Shown here piece after piece: positions 20,804-29,239 of a stretch of 64,000 nt of DNA. Position 1 is the stretch's first letter. Every line of letters begins with the position of its first letter. A program made the position numbers and the translations under genes. This DNA comes from Variovorax paradoxus (lineage in GTDB: Bacteria; Pseudomonadota; Gammaproteobacteria; Burkholderiales; Burkholderiaceae_C), in assembly GCF_024734665.1 (NCBI RefSeq), contig NZ_CP102931.1, forward strand, positions 5,082,001 to 5,146,000, in the 5' to 3' direction. The notes beneath the pieces are model-generated. The model made no database searches and had not been told where the DNA came from. It saw only the letters and a list, made by a program, of their open reading frames with translations.

Positions 20804-21721
20804 ATGAACACACGATTTGTAGAAGCCTTTCTCTGGGCCGCACGGCTCGGCAGCTTCCGCGCGGCGAGCGACCGGCTCCACATCACGCAGGCGGCGGTGT
20901 CCAACCGCGTGGCCTCCCTCGAAGAAGACATCGGCGCGCGCCTGTTCGAACGCGATGCACGCGAGTTGCGGCTCACGCCGGTGGGCGTGCGGCTGATGGA
21001 CTACGGCGAGCGGCTGCTCGAGCTGCGCCGCGAGATCGTCTCGCTTGGCCGTCCGCGCGGCGACATCCTAGGCCTGGTGCGCATCGGCGCCATCGAGACC
21101 GTCGTCCACACGTGGCTGCTGGGCTTTCTCACCAACCTGCGCTCCACCTACCCGGGCATCGAGGTGCAGCTGACCTCCGAGACCACGCTGGCCCTGCACC
21201 GCGGCCTGCGCGAGGGCGCGCTAGACATCGCGCTGCAGACCGACCACATCGCCGGCGCCGGCATCGTGAGCACGCCCTGCCTGCCGATGCCCATGGGCTG
21301 GGTCGGGCCGCCCGGCGCCGAGCCCACGCAGACGGTCGAGCAGTTGCTGCGCCAGCCCGTGCTCACGATGAGCCCCGGCTCGCAGCCGCACGAAGCGCTG
21401 AAGAACCTGTTTCGCGCGGCGGGCATTCCGCTGGGCAAGGTGCACTGCGTGAGCTCGATCTCTGCGCTGGCACGGCTGGTGAAGGCGGGCTTCGGCAACG
21501 CGATGGTGCCGCTGCCGCCCTGTTATGAATACGTGGCCATCGGCGACGTGCGGATCATCGAGTGCGATGCGCTCATCTCGCCGCAGCGCATCGTGGTGAG
21601 CCACCTAGAAGCCGCCGACTCCGATGCCATCCGGCTCGTGGCCGAGCTGGCGTGCCGGGCTTCCGACCAGTTCACCACGTCGGCAATCGCACCAACCTGG
21701 AGCGCATCGGCAGAGGGTTAA
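20804..21721 (+). CDS. LysR family transcriptional regulator
   Basis: A 305-residue LysR-type regulator. The helix-turn-helix is at about 3-60 (FVEAFLWAARLGSFRAASDR, then ITQAAVSNRVASLEEDIGA, LFERDARELRLTPVG). The effector domain follows from about 90, with the usual GLVRIGAIETVVHTWLLGFL first strand. I chose ATG 20804 over ATG 20786 because MNTRFVEAFLW is the standard family start. It is co-directional with the downstream DUF4286-MFS-DUF2848-amidase genes, which start 144 bases later, and probably controls them. A short GCCCC-GAAAA-GGGGC hairpin at 21743-21757 lies in between. Confidence 0.92.
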   Translation: MNTRFVEAFLWAARLGSFRAASDRLHITQAAVSNRVASLEEDIGARLFERDARELRLTPVGVRLMDYGERLLELRREIVSLGRPRGDILGLVRIGAIETVVHTWLLGFLTNLRSTYPGIEVQLTSETTLALHRGLREGALDIALQTDHIAGAGIVSTPCLPMPMGWVGPPGAEPTQTVEQLLRQPVLTMSPGSQPHEALKNLFRAAGIPLGKVHCVSSISALARLVKAGFGNAMVPLPPCYEYVAIGDVRIIECDALISPQRIVVSHLEAADSDAIRLVAELACRASDQFTTSAIAPTWSASAEG

Positions 21722-21865
21722 CCCTCAAAACAGCGCATTTCAGCCCCGAAAAGGGGCCAGTAATTCTTGTGGCTGCAGCCCAGAAAAACTCGTTTGTGAC
21801 AGTTCGACCCCGCGACGGAAGATCGCGCCTTCATTTTTCGAAGGCCCGCCTGCTCTTCCGCCGCC

Positions 21866-22546
21866 ATGAACACACCTGACCTTTCTTTCCCCGCAGCGAA
21901 CGCGAACGGCCTGCTGTTCGTCGCTTCGGATGTCGAGCCGGCCGACGATGCCGACTTCAACCGCTGGTACGACCAGGAGCACGTCGAAGAACGCGTGCGC
22001 ATCCCCGGCTTTCTCTCGGGCGCGCGCTACTTCTCGCTCGAGGGCGGCCGCAAGTACCTCGGGCTGTACCGCACCGAATCGCTGGCGGTGTTCGGTTCGC
22101 CCGGCTACCGCGCCGCGTTCGAGAAGCAGACGCCGTGGTCCATCGCCAACCTCGACCGCATGCGCCAGCCGATCCGTCGCGTCTGCGCCGTGCGCGCCGT
22201 CACTGGCTTCGGCAGCGGCAGCCACGTGGTCGTGCTGCCCCTGCCGGTGGCCGCCGATGCCGAAGCGCTGGTGGCAAGCGCCGCCCGCACCGGCCTTCAG
22301 CTGAAGAAAGAGCAGGCAGGCTTCGTGCAGTCATACCTGCTCGTACCCGACACCGCGCTCAGCACGCCGCTGCCGCGCGAATCCACCGAAGGCCGCGTGC
22401 TGCAGCCGCTGCTGGTGATCGAGACCAGCAGCGCAGATGCCGCGCGCACCGCCCGCGCCACGGCCGCCACCGCCTTCGATGCCGATCCCGCCACCGGCTG
22501 GCTGCTCGCTCTCGGCTGGAAGCTGAGCGCGGCCGAGCTGGGCTGA
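21866..22546 (+). CDS. DUF4286/EthD-like ferredoxin-fold protein
   Basis: A 226-residue protein made of two alpha/beta-barrel halves. The first half has VEPADDADFNRWYDQEHVEE followed by RVRIPGFLSGARYFSLEGG and KYLGLYRTESLAVFGSPGYR. That is the dimeric ferredoxin-like pattern of the EthD/DUF4286 group, where a Trp-Tyr-Asp-x-Glu-His motif sits on the first helix. The second half (about 115-225) is more divergent. Proteins of this kind often accompany degradation genes as small lyases or accessory factors. It is the first gene of a run with an MHS importer, a DUF2848 protein and an amidase. The function is unproven. Confidence 0.7.
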   Translation: MNTPDLSFPAANANGLLFVASDVEPADDADFNRWYDQEHVEERVRIPGFLSGARYFSLEGGRKYLGLYRTESLAVFGSPGYRAAFEKQTPWSIANLDRMRQPIRRVCAVRAVTGFGSGSHVVVLPLPVAADAEALVASAARTGLQLKKEQAGFVQSYLLVPDTALSTPLPRESTEGRVLQPLLVIETSSADAARTARATAATAFDADPATGWLLALGWKLSAAELG

Positions 22547-22583
22547 CCCGACTTCCATCTCTTTCCTGAACAAAGGTATTTCA

Positions 22584-23921
22584 ATGACCGAACATGTTCT
22601 CCCCGCTGCGACCACCGCAGCCACGCCGCCCACACCCGGTTCCAGTTCCGGGTCCGCGAAGATGGGCCGCCTGGCCATGGCCAGCTCCATCGGCACCACG
22701 CTGGAGTGGTACGACTTCACCGTCTACAACATCATGGCCGCGCTGGTCTTCAACGCGGTGTTCTTCCCGTCGTTCGACCCGCTCACCGGCACCATCCTCG
22801 CGTTCTCGACCTATGCGGTCGGCTACATCTCGCGCCCGCTGGGCGGCATGGTGTTCGGCCACCTCGGCGACCGGCTGGGCCGGCGCTTCGTGCTGGTGGC
22901 CACGCTGGTCATCATGGGTGTGTCCACGGGCCTGATGGGCCTGCTGCCCACCTATGCAACGTGGGGCATCTGGGCGCCGGTGGCACTGGTGGCGCTGCGC
23001 TTCGTGCAGGGCGTGGCGCTCGGCGGCGAATGGGCCGGCGCGGTGCTGCTGTCGATGGAGCACGGCAAGCCCGACGAGCGCGGCCGCAATGCCTCGTTCA
23101 CGCAGGTCGGCCCGTCGTGCGGCACGCTGATCGGCACCGGCTTCATCGCCATCGTGTCGGCCTGGCTGAGCCCGGAAGAGTTCCAGGCCTGGGGCTGGCG
23201 CCTGCCGCTGATCTCCAGCGTCGCGCTGGTGCTGTTCGGCCTGTGGCTGCGCCGCGGTGTGGACGAGACGCCCGTGTTCCGCGAGATGGAAGAGAAGAAG
23301 GCCACCGCCAAGACCCCCATCAAGGAAGTGTTCACCCAGCACTGGCGCAGCCTGCTGGTGGCCGGCGGCTCGCGCATCGGCTCCGACGTGCTGTACGCGC
23401 TGGTGGTGGTGTTCACGCTGACCTACGTGACGACGGTGCTGCACCTGTCGCGGCCGCTGGCGCTCACCGCAACGATGATCGGCGCGGCCTGCAACGCGAT
23501 TGCGGTGCCGTGGTTCGGCAGCCTGTCTGACCGCATCGGCCGCCGGCCGGTCTACATTGCCGGCGCGCTGCTGGGCATGGTGTGGGCCTTCGTGTTCTTC
23601 GTGCTGATGGACAGCGCGCAACCGGTCGCCATCTGCGCGGCGGTGGTGGTGGGCCTCTTGATCCACGCAATGATGTACGGCCCGCAGGCCGCCTTCGTGA
23701 CCGAGCAGTTCCCCGGCCGCGTGCGCTATGCAGGCGCCTCGCTGGCCTACACGCTGGCCGGCATCGTAGGCGGCGGCTTTGCGCCGCTGATCATCGCGAG
23801 CCTGTTCAAGTCGTGGGGCACCACGGTAGCCGTGTCGCTGTACGTGGTGGCCGCGCTGGGCCTGACGCTGATCGCCCTCGTGGTGGCCCGCGAAACCGCC
23901 AAGCGCCCGCTGGAGAACTGA
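22584..23921 (+). CDS. MFS transporter, metabolite:H+ symporter (MHS) family
   Basis: A 445-residue, twelve-span importer of organic acids, betaines or similar compounds. Family marks are ASSIGTTLEWYDFTVYNIMA at the first span, GGMVFGHLGDRLGRRFVLV in the loop between spans 2 and 3, and LRFVQGVALGGEWAGAVLLS in spans 4-5. The repeat of the loop signature in the second half is GSLSDRIGRRPVYIAGALLG. AAAGG lies before the ATG. Its stop overlaps the next gene's ATG by one base (TGATG), which ties it to the DUF2848 and amidase genes, so it probably brings in their substrate. Confidence 0.93.
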   Translation: MTEHVLPAATTAATPPTPGSSSGSAKMGRLAMASSIGTTLEWYDFTVYNIMAALVFNAVFFPSFDPLTGTILAFSTYAVGYISRPLGGMVFGHLGDRLGRRFVLVATLVIMGVSTGLMGLLPTYATWGIWAPVALVALRFVQGVALGGEWAGAVLLSMEHGKPDERGRNASFTQVGPSCGTLIGTGFIAIVSAWLSPEEFQAWGWRLPLISSVALVLFGLWLRRGVDETPVFREMEEKKATAKTPIKEVFTQHWRSLLVAGGSRIGSDVLYALVVVFTLTYVTTVLHLSRPLALTATMIGAACNAIAVPWFGSLSDRIGRRPVYIAGALLGMVWAFVFFVLMDSAQPVAICAAVVVGLLIHAMMYGPQAAFVTEQFPGRVRYAGASLAYTLAGIVGGGFAPLIIASLFKSWGTTVAVSLYVVAALGLTLIALVVARETAKRPLEN

Positions 23922-24652
23922 TGACGACGAACATGCATCATTCCCTGCGCTTCGCCTGCGAGAGCATTTCCGAAGACGGCACGCGCTCCACCGCCCTGCA
24001 CAGCGTCGCGCCCCGCGCGTTGGTGGTGGCGGGCTGGACAGGCCGCGACATCGCGGCCATCGAGCACCACATCGAAGAACTGGCGGAGCTCGGCGTGCCG
24101 CGCCCTTCGAGCGTGCCGCTGTACTACCGCGTCGCGGCCCAGCTGTTGACGCAATCGCCAGCCATCGAGGCGCTGGGTGACCAGAGCTCCGGCGAGGCCG
24201 AGCCCGTGTTCTTCTTCTCGCAGGGCGAGTGGTGGCTGAGCGTGGCCTCTGACCACACCGACCGGCATGTAGAGAGCTACTCGGTTGCCGTGTCGAAGCA
24301 GATGTGCGCCAAGCCCGTTGCCGAGACCGCATGGCGCTGGCGCGACGTGCAGGCGCACCAGGACACACTCGAGCTGCGCTCGCGCATCTTCGAGGACGGC
24401 CGCTGGACCGACTACCAGCGCGGCACGCTCGCATCGATCCGACCGCTGGCCGCACTGCGCGACGGCATGCCCGGCGCCGGCAGCGCACCCGAAGGCCTGT
24501 TCATGACCTGCGGCACGCTGGGCGCACTGCCCAACGCGAAGGGCGAAGGCATCCGGCCCGCCGGGCAGATGGAAATCGAACTGCACGACCCGAAGCTGCG
24601 GCGCCGCATCGTGCATCGCTATGCGGTGGAAGCACTGCCGGTGGTGGCGTGA
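23921..24652 (+). CDS. DUF2848 family protein
   Basis: A 243-residue protein of the DUF2848 family, whose fold is thought to be related to fumarylacetoacetate hydrolases. Recognisable blocks are RALVVAGWTGRDIAAIEHHI, the stretch LGVPRPSSVPLYYRVAAQLL, and a near-end block with FMTCGTLGALP followed by the strands QMEIELHDPKLRRRIVHRY. It is coupled to both neighbours by one-base TGATG overlaps, between the MHS importer and the amidase. DUF2848 genes are often found beside amidases and importers in catabolic operons. The reaction is unknown. Confidence 0.83.
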   Translation: MTTNMHHSLRFACESISEDGTRSTALHSVAPRALVVAGWTGRDIAAIEHHIEELAELGVPRPSSVPLYYRVAAQLLTQSPAIEALGDQSSGEAEPVFFFSQGEWWLSVASDHTDRHVESYSVAVSKQMCAKPVAETAWRWRDVQAHQDTLELRSRIFEDGRWTDYQRGTLASIRPLAALRDGMPGAGSAPEGLFMTCGTLGALPNAKGEGIRPAGQMEIELHDPKLRRRIVHRYAVEALPVVA

Positions 24653-26013
24653 TGAAGAGCAGTTTCACCATCGCAGCCCTGCGCGAACGCATCGCGCGCG
24701 GCGAGCTTTCGCACGAGGCGCTGATCGAACAGGTGCTCGAAGCGGCCACGCAACCCGCCGCCGAGCACGTCTTCACGCGGCTCTACGCCGATGCGGCTCG
24801 CGCCGCAGCGCGCCATGCCGATGCCGCGCAAAAGGCCGGCGTCGAACTCGGCCCACTCGCCGGCCTGCCCGTGTCGGTCAAGGACCTCTACGACGTGGCC
24901 GGCGAGACCACCATGGCCGGCTCTGCCGTCTGCGCAGGCGAGCCGCCGGCCACGCACGATGCAGTCGCCGTGACGCGGCTGCGCACGCAAGGCGCTGCCA
25001 TCGTCGGCAAGACCAACATGACCGAGTTCGCGTTCTCGGGCGTGGGCATCAACCCGCACTACGGCACGCCGCGCAATCCGGCCGACGCGGCCACGGCGCG
25101 CATTCCGGGCGGTTCGTCGTCGGGCGCTGCGGTGTCGGTGGCGCTCGGCCTCGCTGTCGCGGGGCTGGGCTCGGACACGGGCGGCTCCATCCGCATTCCC
25201 GCCGCGCTGTGCGGACTCGTGGGCTTCAAGAGCACGCAGTCGCGCGTGCCGCGCACGGGTGCCTTCGAACTGGCGCGCTCGCTAGACACGGTCTGCGCCA
25301 TGGCCCGCAGCGTGGAAGACTGCCTCATCGCCGACGCAGCCATTGCCGATGCACCGCTCGCGGTGCGCCGTCGCCCGCTGCAGGGCATTCGCCTTGCCGT
25401 GCCGCGCACGATGATGTTCGACGACATCGAGCCCGCCGTGGCGCGCGCCTTCGACCGCGCGCTGCAGGCCCTCTCGGCCGCTGGCGCGCAGATCGTGGAC
25501 ATCACGCTGGCCGAACTCGCCGAGATCGCGACCGTCAACGCGCCCGGCGGCTTCTCGCCGGTCGAGGCCTCTGCGGTGCACCGCGAGCGCTTCGCCGCAA
25601 AGCGCAGCGGCTTCGATTCGCGCGTGGCCGCCCGCATCGCGCTCGGCACTGAAGTGCGCGCCGCCGACTACATCGCCATGCAGGACCGCCGGCGCGACTG
25701 GATCGGCCGCGTCGAGCGCGCCATCGAAGGCTTCGACGCCCTCGTGTGCCCGACCGTGCCGATCGTCGCGCCGCCCATTGCGGCGCTGGCGGAAGACGCG
25801 GCCTTCTTCAAGGCCAACGGCCTGCTGCTGCGCAACACCTTTGCGATCAACCTGCTCGACGGCTGCGCCTTCAGCCTGCCCTGCCATGCACCGGGCGAAC
25901 TGCCGGTGGGGCTGATGCTGGCCTCGGTGCGCGACGACGACGCGCGGCTCGCGGCGGTGGCGCTGGCCGTGGAGGCTGCGCTACCCGAGTCTGGGACAAA
26001 AATCAGGGGCTGA
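24652..26013 (+). CDS. Amidase signature family hydrolase (first of three)
   Basis: A 453-residue amidase with the complete Ser-cisSer-Lys triad: Lys77 in LPVSVKDLYDVAG, the cis-Ser at about 155 in IPGGSSSGAA, and nucleophile Ser179 in LGSDTGGSIRIPAALCG. The 24-residue spacing of the two serines is normal for the family. These enzymes hydrolyse amides, including carbamoyl compounds and biuret-type molecules; the exact substrate is not evident. It starts inside the stop of the DUF2848 gene (TGATG). Its 3' end overlaps the convergent LysR gene by 11 bases, so the two transcripts must collide or terminate within coding sequence. Confidence 0.92.
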   Translation: MKSSFTIAALRERIARGELSHEALIEQVLEAATQPAAEHVFTRLYADAARAAARHADAAQKAGVELGPLAGLPVSVKDLYDVAGETTMAGSAVCAGEPPATHDAVAVTRLRTQGAAIVGKTNMTEFAFSGVGINPHYGTPRNPADAATARIPGGSSSGAAVSVALGLAVAGLGSDTGGSIRIPAALCGLVGFKSTQSRVPRTGAFELARSLDTVCAMARSVEDCLIADAAIADAPLAVRRRPLQGIRLAVPRTMMFDDIEPAVARAFDRALQALSAAGAQIVDITLAELAEIATVNAPGGFSPVEASAVHRERFAAKRSGFDSRVAARIALGTEVRAADYIAMQDRRRDWIGRVERAIEGFDALVCPTVPIVAPPIAALAEDAAFFKANGLLLRNTFAINLLDGCAFSLPCHAPGELPVGLMLASVRDDDARLAAVALAVEAALPESGTKIRG

Positions 26014-26911
26014 CGAATCTCGGGTCGAGTTGCGCCACGGCGAACTTGCGCACGTGATCGACGAAGGCGCTCACCAGCAATGACGAGCTCCGCCGCACCG
26101 GCGTGAGCACGGAAAAATCCGTCACCATTTCCGGCTCGAAGGGCAGGAAGCTCAGGCCCTGGCCAGCGTGCTCCAGCGCGGTGATCGGGTCCACCAGCGA
26201 CACGCCGAGGCCGGCAGCCACCATGGCGCAAACGCCGGCCGACACCTGTGTCTCGACCTGCAGCTTGCGCTCGATGCCGTAGGACGCAAAGAGCGCGTCG
26301 ACGTGCAGCCGCGATTCGATCACATGCGGATGCGAGACGAAGTGCTCGCCGGCCAGGTCCGGAGGGCGGATCACCTTTTTCTTCGCGAGCCGGTGATCGC
26401 TGCGCATCACGCAGACCATCCGGGTCGCGATCAGCCGCTCACCGTGCGTGCTCGAATGGCTTACCGGCAGGATGACGAATCCGACGTCGCAGCGCTCGCC
26501 CACCACCAGGTCCACCACCGTGCGCGAGGAATGGTTGGCGAGCGACACCCGGATGTCGTTGTGCTCGACCAGGAAGCCCGCAATTGCGCGCGGCAAGAAA
26601 GACAGCGCCAATGCCGGCGCGGCGGCAATGCGCAGCGCGCCGCGCTGCAGCGACCGGATCTCCTCGGCGGTTCGCGCAATGCGCTCCATGCCGAGCAGCG
26701 AGCGCTCGACCTCCTCGTTCAGCGCCTCGGCCTCCGCGGTGGGTTGCAGGCGCCCCCGCACACGCAGGAAAAGCGGGAAGCCCACGCTTTCCTCCAGGTC
26801 GGCAATCAGCCGCGTGACGGCAGGCTGCGACACGTGCAGCGACTCGGCCGCGCGTGTCACGGTTTGCCACAGCATCACGGCGCGAAAGGCCTCCAATTGA
26901 CGAATCTTCAT
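26003..26911 (-). CDS. LysR family regulator, OccR/NocR-like
   Basis: A 302-residue LysR-type activator. From MKIRQLEAFRAVMLWQTVTR through HVSQPAVTRLIADLEESVGF the N-terminus resembles the opine regulators OccR and NocR of Agrobacterium, as does RGALRIAAAPALALSFLPRA at the start of the effector domain. I chose ATG 26911 over ATG 26929 because the family begins at this Met. It is divergent from a binding-protein-dependent importer plus flavin dehydrogenase operon, whose content is also opine-like, so it very likely controls that operon. An inverted repeat between them (26972-26994) is a candidate operator. The ligand is unknown. Confidence 0.92.
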   Translation of the reverse strand: MKIRQLEAFRAVMLWQTVTRAAESLHVSQPAVTRLIADLEESVGFPLFLRVRGRLQPTAEAEALNEEVERSLLGMERIARTAEEIRSLQRGALRIAAAPALALSFLPRAIAGFLVEHNDIRVSLANHSSRTVVDLVVGERCDVGFVILPVSHSSTHGERLIATRMVCVMRSDHRLAKKKVIRPPDLAGEHFVSHPHVIESRLHVDALFASYGIERKLQVETQVSAGVCAMVAAGLGVSLVDPITALEHAGQGLSFLPFEPEMVTDFSVLTPVRRSSSLLVSAFVDHVRKFAVAQLDPRFVSP

Positions 26912-26971
26912 GTCTGGCACTCCATACATGAATGTTATGGCCTTCCGAAAAAAAACGATTGTTCAGCGAAC

Positions 26972-26994
26972 GAACGCATCGTTAATCTGCGTTC
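26972..26994. promoter_or_regulatory. Candidate LysR operator between the divergent OccR-like gene and the importer operon
   Basis: A perfect 7-bp inverted repeat GAACGCA (26972-26978) / TGCGTTC (26988-26994) with a 9-base spacer. It lies 61 bases upstream of the LysR start and about 100 bases before the binding-protein gene. A GTTC-AGC-GAAC palindrome (26961-26971) is next to it. Length and position fit a LysR-type binding site. Binding by this regulator is inference. Confidence 0.4.
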
Positions 26995-27096
26995 TTCGAG
27001 TGAAACGAACTGCGGAACCCATTCTGGTGCGCCATAAGAGAAACGCATCACGATAGGGAAAACCCGGACTTTTTGGTGCGCAACAAAGGAAATCCC

Positions 27097-28161
27097 ATGA
27101 TGCTTCGTCCCGTTTCCGCGGCCGTGAATGCGGCGCTGTCCACCGTGCTGGCCTTCTGCGCCCTGACCGCGGCCACCACCGCATCGGCCCAGCAGCCGAC
27201 CACGCTCTATGTCGGCTCCTACGGCGGCTCGACCGAGAAGGCCTTCAAGGAGAAGCTGATCCCCGCGTTCGAGGCCAAGCACAACGCCAGGATCGTCTAC
27301 GTGTCGGGCAACTCAACCGACACACTGGCCAAGCTGCAGGCGCAAAAGGGCAAGCAGGAACTCAACGTCGTGCTGCTCGACGACGGCCCGATGTACCAGG
27401 CTGTGCAGTTCGGCTTCTGCGACAAGCTGGGCAACCAGCCGGTGCTGAAAGACCTGTACCCCGTCGCACGCATGACCGACAGCGCAGTCGGCGTGGGCAT
27501 CGTCGCCGCCGGCATCGCCTACAACACCGAAGCCTTCAAGAAGGCGAACCTGCCTCCGCCGGATTCGTGGGAGGTGCTCACCGACAAGCGCTTCAAGCAG
27601 AAGGTCGCGATCCCGCCGATCAGCAACACCTACGGCCTGCAGACGCTGCTGACCTTCGCCAAGCTGCGCAAGGGCGGCGACAAGAACATCGACCCGGGCT
27701 TCACGGCAATGGCGCGCGAAGTCGGGCCCAACGTGCTGGCGTGGGAACCGTCGCCGGGCAAGATGACCGAGCTGTTCCAGAACAACGACATCATGCTGGC
27801 CGTGTGGGGCAGCGGCCGCGTGCAGGCGCTGAAGGACACGGGCTTCCCGGTGCAGTTCGTGATTCCGAAGGAAGGCGCGCCGGCCCTGCTGATAGCTGCC
27901 TGCCCGGTGGCGCAGAACACGGCCCCGGCGCTCTCGCAGGCCTTCGTCAACTACCTGCTGACGCCTGAAGTGCAGGCCATCCTCGCCGACACGCAGGGCT
28001 GGGGCCCGGCCAACTCGACCACCAAGCTGGCACCGGCGGTCGCGGCCAAGGTGCCGTACGGCAAGGAGCAGATGGACAAGCTGCTGCCCACCGACTGGAC
28101 GCTGGTCAACGAGAAGCGCGCCGAGTGGACCAACCGCTGGAACCGCACCGTCGAACGCTGA
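27097..28161 (+). CDS. Periplasmic solute-binding protein, PotD-like (family 1)
   Basis: A 354-residue secreted binding protein. I set the start at ATG 27097 because AAAGGA precedes it and a signal peptide follows (STVLAFCALTAATTASA, cut before QQP). The mature protein opens with TTLYVGSYGGSTEKAFKEKL and has the spermidine/putrescine- or opine-type layout with VVLLDDGPMYQAVQFGF and VGIVAAGIAYNTEAFKKANL. It is the first of nine tightly packed genes and delivers substrate to the ATPase and two permeases that follow. A polyamine, opine or imino acid would fit the enzymes encoded downstream. Confidence 0.9.
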   Translation: MMLRPVSAAVNAALSTVLAFCALTAATTASAQQPTTLYVGSYGGSTEKAFKEKLIPAFEAKHNARIVYVSGNSTDTLAKLQAQKGKQELNVVLLDDGPMYQAVQFGFCDKLGNQPVLKDLYPVARMTDSAVGVGIVAAGIAYNTEAFKKANLPPPDSWEVLTDKRFKQKVAIPPISNTYGLQTLLTFAKLRKGGDKNIDPGFTAMAREVGPNVLAWEPSPGKMTELFQNNDIMLAVWGSGRVQALKDTGFPVQFVIPKEGAPALLIAACPVAQNTAPALSQAFVNYLLTPEVQAILADTQGWGPANSTTKLAPAVAAKVPYGKEQMDKLLPTDWTLVNEKRAEWTNRWNRTVER

Positions 28162-28168
28162 GCAGCGC

Positions 28169-29239
28169 ATGACCTTCCTTCAACTCGATCAACTCGGCAA
28201 GACCTTCGGCGACTTCCGCGCCGTGGAGAGCCTGAGCCTGGACGTCGAGCGCGGCGAGTTCATCTCGCTGCTCGGCCCCTCGGGCTGCGGCAAGACCACC
28301 ACCCTGCAGATGGTGGCGGGCTTCGTCGAGCCGACGCGCGGACGCATCCGCCTGAACGGCGCCGACATCACGGCCATGCGGCCGGAGAAGCGCGGCATGG
28401 GCGTGGTGTTCCAGAGCTACGCGCTGTTTCCGCACATGACCGTGGCCGACAACATCGGCTTCGGCCTCGAGATGCGCGGCATGCGGGGCGCCGAGAAGTT
28501 GAAACGCATCGACGAGACGCTCGAGCTCGTGCGGCTGCCGGGCCTGGGCAAGCGCTACCCGAAGGAACTCTCGGGCGGCCAGCGGCAACGCGTTGCCATC
28601 GCCCGTGCGCTGGCGGTACGCCCCGAGGTGCTGCTGCTCGACGAGCCGATGTCGAACCTCGACGCGAAGCTGCGCGAGGACATGCACGTCGAGCTGCGCG
28701 GCATCCAGCGGCACCTTGGCATCACCACGATCCTGGTCACGCACGACCAGGTCGAGGCCATGACCATGAGCGACCGCATCGCGGTCATGCACGGCGGGCG
28801 CATCGTGCAGCTCGCCACACCGTACGAGGCGTACGAGCGGCCTGAATCCGCGTTCGCCTCGTCCTTCCTCGGCAAGACGAACGTGCTGAAGGGTGTCGTC
28901 GAAGCCCGCAACATGCGCTGCTGCGAAGTGCGTGTCGGCGATTCGCTGCTGCACGTGCCGCATCAGGAAAAGCCGCTTGCGCGCGAGGTCAACGTCTACG
29001 TGAGGCCCGAGAAGGTGAAGCTTGCGCCGGCCTCGGCCGCGAACGGCATTCCGGCCACCATCCGCACGAGGCTCTTCCTGGGCAACCACTGGCTGGTCGA
29101 GGTCGACAGCGCGCTCGGGCCGATGCGCGTAAGCCATCCCAACATCGGCGCGGTGCCACCGGCCGAAGGCGAAGCCGTCGCGCTGCACTGGCTGGACGAC
29201 GACCTGCGCCTGCTCGACACGGAGGCCGCGAATGGCTGA
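28169..29239 (+). CDS. ABC importer ATPase, PotA-like
   Basis: A 356-residue ATPase of the spermidine/putrescine (PotA) class. Walker A is LLGPSGCGKTTTLQM, the Q-loop is VFQSYALFPHMTVADN, the signature is LSGGQRQRVAIARAL, Walker B is VLLLDEPMSNLD, and the switch His is in LVTHDQVEAM. The C-terminal third (about 245-355) is a TOBE-type regulatory domain, with NVYVRPEKVKL. It energises the two permeases that follow; its 3' end overlaps the first permease gene by 8 bases. Confidence 0.95.
   Translation: MTFLQLDQLGKTFGDFRAVESLSLDVERGEFISLLGPSGCGKTTTLQMVAGFVEPTRGRIRLNGADITAMRPEKRGMGVVFQSYALFPHMTVADNIGFGLEMRGMRGAEKLKRIDETLELVRLPGLGKRYPKELSGGQRQRVAIARALAVRPEVLLLDEPMSNLDAKLREDMHVELRGIQRHLGITTILVTHDQVEAMTMSDRIAVMHGGRIVQLATPYEAYERPESAFASSFLGKTNVLKGVVEARNMRCCEVRVGDSLLHVPHQEKPLAREVNVYVRPEKVKLAPASAANGIPATIRTRLFLGNHWLVEVDSALGPMRVSHPNIGAVPPAEGEAVALHWLDDDLRLLDTEAANG

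Noticed and set aside
21743..21757. Short hairpin GCCCC-GAAAA-GGGGC after the LysR gene
   Set aside because: Five base pairs and no U-run. Such structures are common by chance in this base composition.
27073..27096. Earlier start of the PotD-like binding protein gene
   Set aside because: The signal peptide and the AAAGGA site fit ATG 27097. The extra residues would precede the signal.
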